Positions 25,164 through 34,084 of a stretch of DNA of 47,842 bases are shown here, one piece after another. The stretch is from the NCBI GenBank assembly GCA_964495595.1, contig CAZBWH010000017.1, positions 1 through 47,842 of the forward strand, read 5' to 3'. Origin of the DNA: CALMFQ01 sp964495595 (lineage in GTDB: Bacteria > Pseudomonadota > Gammaproteobacteria > Burkholderiales > SCOH01). Position 1 is the stretch's first letter. The number at the start of each line of letters is the position of its first letter. The notes under the pieces are model-generated. The model was not told the origin of the DNA, did not search any database, and saw only the letters and a program-made list of their open reading frames with translations. A program made the translations under genes and the position numbers.

Positions 25164-26558
25164 TTACGACTCACCTCGCTGAATCTTGCCAGGCACGCCG
25201 CCAATCGAACCGGCACCCATGGTGATCACCACGTCGCCATCCTGGGCGAAATCCATGATGGCCTGCGGCATGGCAGCGATATCTTCGACAAACAGCGGCT
25301 CGACCTTGCCTGCCACACGCACCGCACGCGCCAGCGCCCGGCCATCGGCAGCGACAACCGGCGCCTCGCCTGCGGCATACACCTCGGCCAGCAACACCGC
25401 ATCGGTAGTCGACAACACCTTGACGAAATCCTCGAAACAATCGCGGGTGCGGGTGTAGCGATGCGGCTGGAACGCCAGCACCAGCCGCCGTCCCGAAAAT
25501 GCGCCACGCACCGCAGCCAGCGTGGCCGCCATTTCCACCGGGTGGTGGCCGTAATCGTCGATCAGCGTGAAGCTGCCGCCGTTCGGCAAGGCAATTTCGC
25601 CATACCGCTCGAAGCGGCGTCCGACACCGCGGAACTCGTTCAAGGCACGCTGAATCGCCACTTCGTCGGCGCCGGCCTCCAGAGCGATTGCAATCGCTGC
25701 CAGCGCATTCAATACGTTGTGCCGCCCCGGCAGGTTCAGCTCGACGGCAAACCTGTTGACTTCGCCGTTGGTACATTCGACATCGAAAAACATCTGGCCG
25801 CCGACCGCGCGGACATTGGTGGCGCGGACCTGTGCATCGTCGCCGAAACCGTAGGTGGTAATCGGCTTGCTGATCGCCGGGATGATTTCGCGTACGTTGG
25901 GATCGTCGACACACAACACAGCCATGCCGTAAAACGGCAGGTGCTGGATGAAATCGACAAATGCCTGTTTCAGCTTGCCGAAATCGTGGTCGTAAGTATC
26001 CATGTGGTCGGCGTCGATATTGGTTACCACCGCCATCACCGGGTTCAGGTACAGGAACGACGCATCCGATTCGTCGGCTTCGGCGACCAGGAATTCGCCC
26101 TTGCCGAGTTTGGCATTGGTGCCGGCGGCTTCCAGCTTGCCGCCGATCACGTAGGTCGGGTCCATGCCGGCTTCGGCGAGAATCGATGCCACCAGGCTGG
26201 TCGTGGTGGTTTTGCCGTGGGTGCCGGCAATCGCGATGCCCTGGCGCAGGCGCATCAGCTCGGCCAGCATCATTGCGCGCGGCACCACCGGAATCTTGCG
26301 TGCCTTGGCTTCCAGCACTTCCGGGTTGTCACTCTTGACCGCGGTCGAGGTCACCACCACATCGACGTTCGCCACCTGATCCGCCGAGTGGCCGACATGA
26401 ATCGTCGCACCGGCCTTTTTCAGACGGCGCGTGGTTGCGTTGTCGCCCAGATCGGAGCCGCTGACGCTGAACCCCTGGTTCAGCAGCACTTCGGCGATGC
26501 CGCTCATGCCGACGCCGCCGATACCTACGAAATGGATGTGTTTGACTTTGTGTTTCAT
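25164..26558 (-). CDS. murC: UDP-N-acetylmuramate-L-alanine ligase
   Basis: The 464-residue cytoplasmic ligase adds L-alanine to UDP-MurNAc. The N-terminal nucleotide-sugar domain begins HIHFVGIGGVGMSGIAEVLL. The ATP site is AGTHGKTTTTSLVASILAE, the central domain includes NIDADHMDTYDHDF, and the C-terminal domain has DDYGHHPVEMAATLAA. The start at 26558 overlaps the murG stop by four bases (ATGA), a sign of translational coupling. The open frame further upstream belongs to another frame of murG. Confidence 0.97.
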   Translation of the reverse strand: MKHKVKHIHFVGIGGVGMSGIAEVLLNQGFSVSGSDLGDNATTRRLKKAGATIHVGHSADQVANVDVVVTSTAVKSDNPEVLEAKARKIPVVPRAMMLAELMRLRQGIAIAGTHGKTTTTSLVASILAEAGMDPTYVIGGKLEAAGTNAKLGKGEFLVAEADESDASFLYLNPVMAVVTNIDADHMDTYDHDFGKLKQAFVDFIQHLPFYGMAVLCVDDPNVREIIPAISKPITTYGFGDDAQVRATNVRAVGGQMFFDVECTNGEVNRFAVELNLPGRHNVLNALAAIAIALEAGADEVAIQRALNEFRGVGRRFERYGEIALPNGGSFTLIDDYGHHPVEMAATLAAVRGAFSGRRLVLAFQPHRYTRTRDCFEDFVKVLSTTDAVLLAEVYAAGEAPVVAADGRALARAVRVAGKVEPLFVEDIAAMPQAIMDFAQDGDVVITMGAGSIGGVPGKIQRGES

Positions 26559-27631
26559 GTTTTCGCCAGCTCCAGGCACACCACGGCAACGTCGTCGGTT
26601 GCATGTGGTTTGGCCAGTTTGCGCGCTGCCTGCGCCATCTGTTGCAGCTTGTCGCGTGTCATGCCGCGCAGCAGCGTCGCGAGTTGTTCCGGATTCATCC
26701 GGTTTTGCGGCAGCAATACCGCCGCATGGTTGTCGGCCAGGTATCGGGCATTGCCGGTCTGATGATCGTCGACCGCGTGCGGATACGGCACCAGGATGCT
26801 GGCAACACCGGCTGCGGCCAGTTCGGCCACGGTCAGCGCGCCGGCACGGCAGATCACCAGATCGGCATCGGCATACGCCTGTGCCATGTTGTCGATGAAT
26901 GCCACACATTCGGCCGCCACGCCGGCCTGGGCGTAATTGGCACGCAACGCGTCGATGTTCTTCGCACCGGCCTGGTGAATCACCTGCGGCCGCTCGTTTT
27001 CAGGCAGCAATGCCAGCGCCTTCGGCACGTTGTCGTTCAGTGCCACCGCACCGAGACTGCCGCCCACCACCAGCAGTTTCAGCGGGCCGCTGCGGCCGGC
27101 AAAACGCTGCTCCGGGCTGTCCACGCCGGCGATATCTGCGCGCACAGGGTTGCCCACCAGCCGGACCTTGCCGCCCAGGCGGAATGCCGCAGGAAACGCA
27201 GTCAGGATCGCATCGGCAACACCGGCCAGCACCTTGTTGGTCATGCCGGCCACCGAGTTCTGCTCATGCACCACCAGCGGCTTGCCGAGCAAGGCCGCCA
27301 TCATGCCGCCGGGGAACGCGGTGTAACCGCCGAAACCGGCGACAACCGCCGGCTGATACTTGCGGATCAGGCCAATGCTCTGGCGGAACGCGTTCAGCAA
27401 CACCAGCGGCAATGTCAGCCACCGTTTGATGCCGTTGCCGCGCATGCCGGCGATGGCCAGCGTTTCCAGCTTGTAGCCGCGTTGCGGCACCACCCTCGCT
27501 TCGATGCCGGCTTCGGTGCCGAGCCAGACCACGTTCCAACCACGCGACTTCATCGCGTCGGCCAGCGCCAGAGCCGGGAAGACATGCCCACCGGTTCCGC
27601 CGGCCATGATCATGATGGTCGGCTGGCTCAT
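26555..27631 (-). CDS. murG: Lipid II synthase MurG (GlcNAc transferase)
   Basis: This 358-residue GT-B glycosyltransferase works on the inner face of the membrane and adds GlcNAc to lipid I, giving lipid II. The G-loops are visible: MAGGTGGHVFPALALADAM near the N-terminus and FGGYTAFPGGMMAALLGKP. The membrane-association region follows (HEQNSVAGMTNKVLA), and the C-terminal donor-binding domain has VVGGSLGAVALND and CRAGALTVAELAAAGVAS. The ATG at 27631 overlaps the ftsW stop by four bases. Confidence 0.97.
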   Translation of the reverse strand: MSQPTIMIMAGGTGGHVFPALALADAMKSRGWNVVWLGTEAGIEARVVPQRGYKLETLAIAGMRGNGIKRWLTLPLVLLNAFRQSIGLIRKYQPAVVAGFGGYTAFPGGMMAALLGKPLVVHEQNSVAGMTNKVLAGVADAILTAFPAAFRLGGKVRLVGNPVRADIAGVDSPEQRFAGRSGPLKLLVVGGSLGAVALNDNVPKALALLPENERPQVIHQAGAKNIDALRANYAQAGVAAECVAFIDNMAQAYADADLVICRAGALTVAELAAAGVASILVPYPHAVDDHQTGNARYLADNHAAVLLPQNRMNPEQLATLLRGMTRDKLQQMAQAARKLAKPHATDDVAVVCLELAKT

Positions 27632-28806
27632 ACGGGGTACCCCCGACTCATCTGCCGGTTTTCCCAGTCGATGCGCAGCAGTACGCCGAGCGCGATCAGG
27701 TTGGCAACGATGCCGGAACCGCCGAACGACAGCAGCGGCAGGGTCAGGCCCTTGGTCGGCAGCAAACCCATGTTCACGCCCATATTGATGAACGACTGCA
27801 CACCGAACCAGACCGCGATGCCCTGTGCTGCCAGTGCGTTGAAATCGCGTCCCAGCTTGCTCGCCCGCAATCCAATGCGGAATGCCCGCAGGATCAGCAC
27901 TGCAAATAACAGCACCACGACCGAGACGCCGACAAACCCCATTTCTTCGGCGATCACCGCTAGCAGGAAGTCGGTATGCGCTTCCGGCAGATAGAACAGT
28001 TTCTCGACACTGCCACCGAGGCCGACACCGGTCCATTCTCCCCGTCCAAACGCGATCAGCGAATGCGACAGCTGGTAGCCCTTGCCATATGGGTCGGACC
28101 ACGGATCCATGAATCCGAACAGTCGCTGCCGACGGTACGGCGACACCAGAATGATGGTGGCAAATCCGATCACCAGCATGATCACCAGTCCGGCGAACAG
28201 CCGCCAGTTGAAGCCACCGAGAAATAATGCGGCCATGGCAATCGAGGTAATCACCGCAAACGCGCCGAAATCCGGCTCCGACAACAACAGAAACCCGGTA
28301 AACAACATTACCAGGAACATCGGAAAAAAGCCCTTGACCAGGCTGTGCATGTACGACGCCTTGCGCACGGTGTAGTCAGCCGCGTACAACACCACGAAGA
28401 ACTTCATCAACTCCGACGGCTGCAGGTTGATCACCATCAGCGACAGCCAGCGCTTCGAGCCGTTGACCTCACGGCCGATTCCCGGAATCAGCACCATGAT
28501 CAGCAATGCCGAGCCAATCAGGAACAGGTAAGGCGCATACTTCTGCCACACCCGCATCGGCACCTGAAAAGCTGCCACGGCCGCCAGCAAGGCCACGACC
28601 AGAAAGGCGCCATGGCGAGCCACATAATAGGTGGCGCGATAGCCGGTATCCTTGTCTGCCTCGGCCATCGCAATGGACGCCGAGTAGACCATGACAAAGC
28701 CGATAGCCAGCAACACCAGCGTGATCCACACCACGGACTGATCGTAGGCCGATGGGGTGCGGGGTTTGCGCAGTCCTGAATAGACCTTGTGCGCGGCAGC
28801 GATCAT
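27628..28806 (-). CDS. ftsW: Septal peptidoglycan polymerase FtsW
   Basis: The 392-residue SEDS protein has about ten membrane helices and polymerises glycan strands at the septum with FtsI. Family motifs include GREVNGSKRWLSLMVINLQPSELMKFF, here part of the catalytic extracellular region, and LPEAHTDFLLAVIAEEMGFVG. The C-terminal signature is LPTKGLTLPLLSFGGSGIVAN. It overlaps both neighbours (murD and murG) by four bases. Confidence 0.97.
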   Translation of the reverse strand: MIAAAHKVYSGLRKPRTPSAYDQSVVWITLVLLAIGFVMVYSASIAMAEADKDTGYRATYYVARHGAFLVVALLAAVAAFQVPMRVWQKYAPYLFLIGSALLIMVLIPGIGREVNGSKRWLSLMVINLQPSELMKFFVVLYAADYTVRKASYMHSLVKGFFPMFLVMLFTGFLLLSEPDFGAFAVITSIAMAALFLGGFNWRLFAGLVIMLVIGFATIILVSPYRRQRLFGFMDPWSDPYGKGYQLSHSLIAFGRGEWTGVGLGGSVEKLFYLPEAHTDFLLAVIAEEMGFVGVSVVVLLFAVLILRAFRIGLRASKLGRDFNALAAQGIAVWFGVQSFINMGVNMGLLPTKGLTLPLLSFGGSGIVANLIALGVLLRIDWENRQMSRGYPV

Positions 28807-30170
28807 CCACGCGCTCCGGGCAGCTGCCTGACCGCCGCGATGAACACATCCGCCCGGTGCACATAATTGCGGAACATGTCCAGGCTGGCACAGGCAGGCG
28901 ACATCAGCACGACATCGCCTTTTTGTGCCAGACGGGCGGCCTCATTCACCGCCGAAGGCAAATCGGCCGCATCCAGCAGTGGCGCCTTGCCATCGGTCAG
29001 CACCTCCCGCAGCCGCCATGCATCCCGGCCGATCAGGATTACCGCCCGGCAGATGCGCTCGACCGCGGGCAATAGCGGGCTGAAATCCTGACCTTTGCCA
29101 TCGCCGCCGGCGATCAGCACCACGGGGTGTTGCATGCCATTGAGTGCCGCCACGGTTGCACCGACGTTGGTACCCTTGGAATCGTCGTAGTAGGTGACGC
29201 CATTGATGCACTCCACCCGCTCGACCCGATGCGCCAACCCGCGGAAATGGCGCAGGGTTTCCTGCATCGGCGCATCGTCGAGGCCGATGGCAGATCCCAG
29301 AGCAATGGCCGCGAGGGCATTGGCGGCATTGTGCAGGCCAATCAGCTGCATGTCAGCGACCGGCAGCAACGGCGTTTGACCCCGCGCCAGCCACAACTCG
29401 TCGTGCTGACTGACCAGACCGTAGTCCCGATCTGATCCGGCAGCATCCAGGCCAAACCAGACAATCTCACGTTGTGGCAGCGCCATCTCCCTGCAAACCG
29501 GGTCTTCACGGTTGAGCACCATCACCCCCTCGCCATCGAAAATGCGCGCCTTGGCAGCGGCATAATCAGTCATCCCTTCGTAGCGATCCATGTGGTCCTC
29601 GGTCACGTTGAGCACCACTGCGGCATCCGGCTGCAAGGAATGGGTGGTTTCCAACTGAAAACTGGACAGTTCGAGCACGAACACATCCGGTTGCCTGCCA
29701 TTCAGATGACTCAGCGCATCCAGTACGCACAGGCCGATGTTGCCGGCGACCACGGTTTCCAGGCCGGCATCCATGCACATCTGGCCGATCAACGTCGTCA
29801 CCGTGGTCTTGCCGTTGGCTCCGGTGATTGCGATCACTTTCGACTTCCAGCCGCGGATAGTCTGGGCAAAGAGCTCGATATCACCGATCACCGGCAAACC
29901 ACCCGCCATGGCATCGACAACGGCCGGGGTAGCCAGTGGCACTCCGGGGCTGATCACGGCCAGATCGCAACCAGCAAAGGTCGCTGCGTTGAACGGGCCG
30001 GTGAACACCTCGGCAAAGGTAAAGTCGTTGCGCAGCTTGTCCAGGTGCGGTGGCACCTCACGGCTATCGGCCACCCGCACCCGGGCGCCCCGCTCGTGCA
30101 GCCAGCGAGCGGCAGACAGGCCGGTTTCGCCCATCCCCAGAATGACAACTTTTTTGCCTGTATAGTCCAT
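28803..30170 (-). CDS. murD: UDP-N-acetylmuramoyl-L-alanine-D-glutamate ligase
   Basis: The 455-residue ligase adds D-glutamate to UDP-MurNAc-L-Ala. It starts with the nucleotide-sugar binding domain (VVILGMGETGLSAARWLHERG). The ATP site is AITGANGKTTVTTLIGQMC, and the central domain includes LNVTEDHMDRYEGM. The C-terminal domain contains YDDSKGTNVGATVAALNGM and MSPACASLDMFRNYVHRAD. Four bases separate it from mraY and it overlaps ftsW by four. Confidence 0.97.
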   Translation of the reverse strand: MDYTGKKVVILGMGETGLSAARWLHERGARVRVADSREVPPHLDKLRNDFTFAEVFTGPFNAATFAGCDLAVISPGVPLATPAVVDAMAGGLPVIGDIELFAQTIRGWKSKVIAITGANGKTTVTTLIGQMCMDAGLETVVAGNIGLCVLDALSHLNGRQPDVFVLELSSFQLETTHSLQPDAAVVLNVTEDHMDRYEGMTDYAAAKARIFDGEGVMVLNREDPVCREMALPQREIVWFGLDAAGSDRDYGLVSQHDELWLARGQTPLLPVADMQLIGLHNAANALAAIALGSAIGLDDAPMQETLRHFRGLAHRVERVECINGVTYYDDSKGTNVGATVAALNGMQHPVVLIAGGDGKGQDFSPLLPAVERICRAVILIGRDAWRLREVLTDGKAPLLDAADLPSAVNEAARLAQKGDVVLMSPACASLDMFRNYVHRADVFIAAVRQLPGARG

Positions 30171-30174
30171 CGCC

Positions 30175-31260
30175 TCACCGCAATTTCAGCGTCGACAACC
30201 CGATCAGCACCAGTACGATGGTGATGATCCAGAAACGCACGACGACTTGCGTTTCCTTCCAGCCCTTCAGTTCATAGTGATGGTGTAACGGCGCCATGCG
30301 AAACACCCGCCGCCCGGTAAGTTTGAACGACGCCACCTGGACCATCACTGAAATGGCTTCCATCACGAATACGCCACCCATGATGAACAAGACAATTTCC
30401 TGGCGCACGATCACTGCCACCGTGCCCAACGCCGCGCCGAGCGCCAACGCCCCGACATCCCCCATGAACACCTCGGCCGGATAGGCGTTGAACCAGAGAA
30501 AGCCGAGCCCGGCGCCGCCGATTGCGGCGCAGAACACCGTCAGCTCACCCGCACCGGGAATGTGCGGCAACCCAAGGTACTTGGCGAACAGCGCATGACC
30601 AGCAACATAAGCAAATATCGCCATTGCTGCACTGACCATGGCGGTGGGCATGATTGCCAGGCCATCAAGGCCATCGGTCAGGTTCACCGCATTGCTGGTG
30701 CCAACGATGACGAAATAGGTCAGCACGACAAAACCGATCGGGCCAAACGGATACATGATGTGCTTGAAAAACGGCACGATGAATTCGGTATTCGCCGGTA
30801 AGGTCGCGGTATTGGCGAGAAACAGGCCGGCACAGAGCGCGATGATCGACTGCCAGAACATCTTGGCCCTGCCCGAAAGCCCTTTCGGATCCTTGTAGAC
30901 AACCTTCTTGTAGTCGTCGACGAAGCCAATGATGCCGGTTGACAGCAACACGATCAGTACCAGCCAGACATATTTGTTGCTCAGATCGGCCCACAACAGC
31001 GTGGTCAGGGCGATCGAGAGCAGGATCAGTGTGCCGCCCATGGTCGGCGTGCCCGCTTTCACCAGATGCGTCTGCGGACCGTCACTGCGAACCGCCTGCC
31101 CGACCTTGAGCTCGGTGAGCTTGCGAATCACTGCCGGCCCGAGCAACAGGGAAATGCACAGCGAAGTGGCCATGGCCAGCACCGCCCGCAGGGTCAGGTA
31201 GTTGAAGACATTGAAGGCACGGACTTCGCTACCGAGCCATTGCGCCAGTAACAGCAACAT
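30175..31260 (-). CDS. mraY: Phospho-MurNAc-pentapeptide translocase MraY
   Basis: The 361-residue membrane enzyme transfers the MurNAc-pentapeptide phosphate onto undecaprenyl phosphate, giving lipid I. About ten hydrophobic helices are seen. Active-site motifs are FVDDYKKVVYKDPKG, NAVNLTDGLDGLAIMPTAM and, at the end, APLHHHYELKGWKETQVVVRFW. Its ATG shares one base with the murF stop. Confidence 0.97.
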   Translation of the reverse strand: MLLLLAQWLGSEVRAFNVFNYLTLRAVLAMATSLCISLLLGPAVIRKLTELKVGQAVRSDGPQTHLVKAGTPTMGGTLILLSIALTTLLWADLSNKYVWLVLIVLLSTGIIGFVDDYKKVVYKDPKGLSGRAKMFWQSIIALCAGLFLANTATLPANTEFIVPFFKHIMYPFGPIGFVVLTYFVIVGTSNAVNLTDGLDGLAIMPTAMVSAAMAIFAYVAGHALFAKYLGLPHIPGAGELTVFCAAIGGAGLGFLWFNAYPAEVFMGDVGALALGAALGTVAVIVRQEIVLFIMGGVFVMEAISVMVQVASFKLTGRRVFRMAPLHHHYELKGWKETQVVVRFWIITIVLVLIGLSTLKLR

Positions 31261-32627
31261 TATTTTCCGCCTTCCGCAGCCAGTGCCTCGACGACCCGCT
31301 CCATGCGCATGAAGCGGGACCCCTTGACCAGAACCGTAACCCCCTTGCCGATGCGGGATTGCAAATCGGCCAACAGGGCCTCCAGCGAGCCATAATGCGC
31401 AGCACCGGCGCCAAATGCCGCCACGGCCTGCGAGGCGTTGTCGCCCAGGCAGAACAACTGATCCACGCCCCGCTTGCGGGCCAGATTGCCGATGTCGTAA
31501 TGCTGGGCCGCGGCTGAGTCACCCAGCTCGCCCATGTCCCCCAGCACCAGCCATTTCTTGCCCAGTTGCGCTGACAACACATTCAGTGCTGCCGCTACCG
31601 AATCCGGATTGGCATTGTAGGTGTCGTCGATCACGGTCGATCCCGCCTTGCCTGGCTTGCGCTGCAATCGCCCCTTCACACCGGTAAATCCGGCCAGGCC
31701 CTTGACCACATCAGCCAGATCAATCCCCATCGCCAGGGCCACCGCAGTTGCCGCCAGCGCATTGCGTACGTTGTGCAGCCCGGGTACTTGCAGTGCCAGG
31801 GCGGCGTTGCCGATGGGCGTTTGCAGGGTCAGCTCGCTGCCATACACACCGAGCTTGAAATCACAACTCACATCGCCGGCCTGCAAGCCGAATTCGATCC
31901 GCTTGCGTTGCCCGGCCAGCTCACGCCACATCGGCGCGTGAGCATCGTCAGCATTGATTACCGCAATGCCATCGGCGGGCAACCCTTCGAAAATCTCCCC
32001 CTTGGCACGGGCAACGGTCGCCACATCACCCAGGCCCTCAAGATGAGCAGCCTGTGCGTTGTTGATCACCGTCACATTCGGCAGCGCCAGCCGGCTCAGG
32101 TAGGCAATCTCTCCCGGATGGTTCATGCCCATTTCCAGCACAGCGTAACGATGCGGCGCACGCAGCCGAAGCAGGGTCAGCGGCATGCCGATATCGTTGT
32201 TGAGATTGCCGCGAGTGGCGAGCAACCGATCTTCGCCAACGGCAGCAGCCAGAATCGCGGCAACCATTTCCTTGACACTGGTCTTGCCGTTACTGCCGGT
32301 AATTCCGGCCACCGGCAGGGTGAATTGCTGTCGCCAGCAGGCGGCCAGCTGGCCAAGCGCGGCGTGCGTATCGGCGACGCGAATCAGCGGCTGGCCGGGC
32401 TCTCCCTGATACCCTTGGTTGACCAGTGCCGCTGCTGCGCCGTCGGCGAGCGCTTGTTGAACAAAGTCGTGGGCGTCGAAGCGCTCCCCTTTGAGCGCAA
32501 TGAACAGATCGCCCGGCTCAACCGCCCGGCTGTCGGTATTCACTCGACTGAACGACACATCCGGCGCGGAGGTTTCACCCTGCAATGCCATCGCCGCTTG
32601 CGCGAGCGTCATCATCGGCTGGGTCAT
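31260..32627 (-). CDS. murF: UDP-MurNAc-tripeptide-D-alanyl-D-alanine ligase
   Basis: The 455-residue ligase adds the D-Ala-D-Ala dipeptide made by Ddl. The N-terminal domain has the Mur ligase pattern FSRVNTDSRAVEPGDLFIALKG. The ATP site is GITGSNGKTSVKEMVAAIL, the central part includes MGMNHPGEIAYLSRLALPN, and the C-terminal domain has DDTYNANPDSVAAALNVL. It overlaps murE by four bases and mraY by one. Confidence 0.97.
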   Translation of the reverse strand: MTQPMMTLAQAAMALQGETSAPDVSFSRVNTDSRAVEPGDLFIALKGERFDAHDFVQQALADGAAAALVNQGYQGEPGQPLIRVADTHAALGQLAACWRQQFTLPVAGITGSNGKTSVKEMVAAILAAAVGEDRLLATRGNLNNDIGMPLTLLRLRAPHRYAVLEMGMNHPGEIAYLSRLALPNVTVINNAQAAHLEGLGDVATVARAKGEIFEGLPADGIAVINADDAHAPMWRELAGQRKRIEFGLQAGDVSCDFKLGVYGSELTLQTPIGNAALALQVPGLHNVRNALAATAVALAMGIDLADVVKGLAGFTGVKGRLQRKPGKAGSTVIDDTYNANPDSVAAALNVLSAQLGKKWLVLGDMGELGDSAAAQHYDIGNLARKRGVDQLFCLGDNASQAVAAFGAGAAHYGSLEALLADLQSRIGKGVTVLVKGSRFMRMERVVEALAAEGGK

Positions 32628-34084
32628 GCTGCACCCCCACGCTTGGCCAGCGCCGCGCGTGCCACGGCGGCATCGCTGAACGGCAGTTTTACGGATTGCA
32701 CTTGCTGATATTCCTCATGACCTTTGCCGGCTAGCAGCACGATATCGCCAGGCTGGGCTTGCTCGATGGCCCAGTTGATGGCGGCTGCCCGGTCTTGTTC
32801 GACTTTTGCGGCCTTGCCCATGCCAGTCAGAATCTGTTCGATGATGTGTTGCGGGTCTTCGCTGCGCGGATTGTCGCTGGTTACCACCGCAACATCTGCC
32901 AGCCAGGAAACGGCTTTGCCCATCAGCGGGCGCTTGCCCGGATCACGGTCGCCGCCGCAGCCAAACACACAATACAACTTCGCCCCTGCGGGCTTGATTG
33001 CCTGCAGGGTGCTCAATACCTTTTCCAGCGCATCCGGGGTGTGGGCGTAATCGACCACCACCAGCGGCTCGCTGCCACCTTGATTCAAGGCCTGCAGCCG
33101 CCCCGGCGCCGGCTCAATCTGCTGCAGCGCGGCGGCCGCATCGGTCAGCGGCACATTCAGTGCCAGCATGCAGCCCAGCGTCGCCAGCAGGTTGGATACA
33201 TTGAATTCGCCCAGCAGCCCGCTACGCAATGGCAACTCGCCCAGCGGCGTGACCACGGTGGCGCTGACGCCCGACTCGTTGATCAGCAAATCGCGGCAAT
33301 GCAGATCGCCTGCCTGCAAACCGTATCGCCAGACCTTTACGCCAGCTCGCTCGGCGCTGGCTGCCAGCTTGCGGCCAAATTCGTCGTCGCCATTGATCAC
33401 GGCGAACGGCAAGTCCGGCCAGGCAAACAGTTTGGCCTTGGCTTCACCGTAACTTTCCATGTCACCGTGGTAGTCCAAGTGATCGCGGGTCAGATTGGTA
33501 AACACCGCCACCTCGAAATGGGTGCCGTTGACCCGGCCCTGATCCAGCCCGTGCGACGACACTTCGATCGCCATGCACTGCGCGCCCTGCGCCCGGTAGC
33601 CGGCCAGTTTTTCCTGTAATGACACCGGGTCGGGCGTCGTGTGGGTACTGCCTTCCAGCGCGCCCCAGAAGCCATTGCCCACGGTGCCGATCACGGCGGT
33701 CTTGCGGCTCAGCAGACTCAACGCCTGCGCCAGCCAGTGCGTAATCGATGTCTTGCCATTGGTGCCAGTTACGCCGATCACCGGCATGTGACGCGACGGG
33801 TCGCCCTGCACATGCGCGGCAATCGAACCAGCCAGCCAGCGCAGACCAGGCACCGCCAGATGCGGCACCTGCCAGGCGGGGTTCCAGCTGAAATCGTCCT
33901 GTTCCCACACTACGGCCACAGCGCCGGCCGCCAGTGCCTGCGGGATGAAGTTGCGGCCATCCTGGTATTCGCCCATGCAGGCCAGGAATACATCGCCCGG
34001 CTGCACTTTACGACTGTCGGCTACTACCCGCCTGATCGGCACACCCAGTTGCGCCAAGGAATGAAAATCGAAGACGGCTCGCAT
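32624..34084 (-). CDS. murE: UDP-MurNAc-L-Ala-D-Glu:meso-diaminopimelate ligase
   Basis: The 486-residue ligase adds the third amino acid of the stem peptide. ATP binding is at GVTGTNGKTSITHWLAQAL. The substrate-selecting loop TSDNPRSEDPQHI contains DNPR, which in this family marks specificity for meso-diaminopimelate. The first domain has VADSRKVQPGDVFLA. It overlaps ftsI by one base and murF by four. Confidence 0.97.
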   Translation of the reverse strand: MRAVFDFHSLAQLGVPIRRVVADSRKVQPGDVFLACMGEYQDGRNFIPQALAAGAVAVVWEQDDFSWNPAWQVPHLAVPGLRWLAGSIAAHVQGDPSRHMPVIGVTGTNGKTSITHWLAQALSLLSRKTAVIGTVGNGFWGALEGSTHTTPDPVSLQEKLAGYRAQGAQCMAIEVSSHGLDQGRVNGTHFEVAVFTNLTRDHLDYHGDMESYGEAKAKLFAWPDLPFAVINGDDEFGRKLAASAERAGVKVWRYGLQAGDLHCRDLLINESGVSATVVTPLGELPLRSGLLGEFNVSNLLATLGCMLALNVPLTDAAAALQQIEPAPGRLQALNQGGSEPLVVVDYAHTPDALEKVLSTLQAIKPAGAKLYCVFGCGGDRDPGKRPLMGKAVSWLADVAVVTSDNPRSEDPQHIIEQILTGMGKAAKVEQDRAAAINWAIEQAQPGDIVLLAGKGHEEYQQVQSVKLPFSDAAVARAALAKRGGAA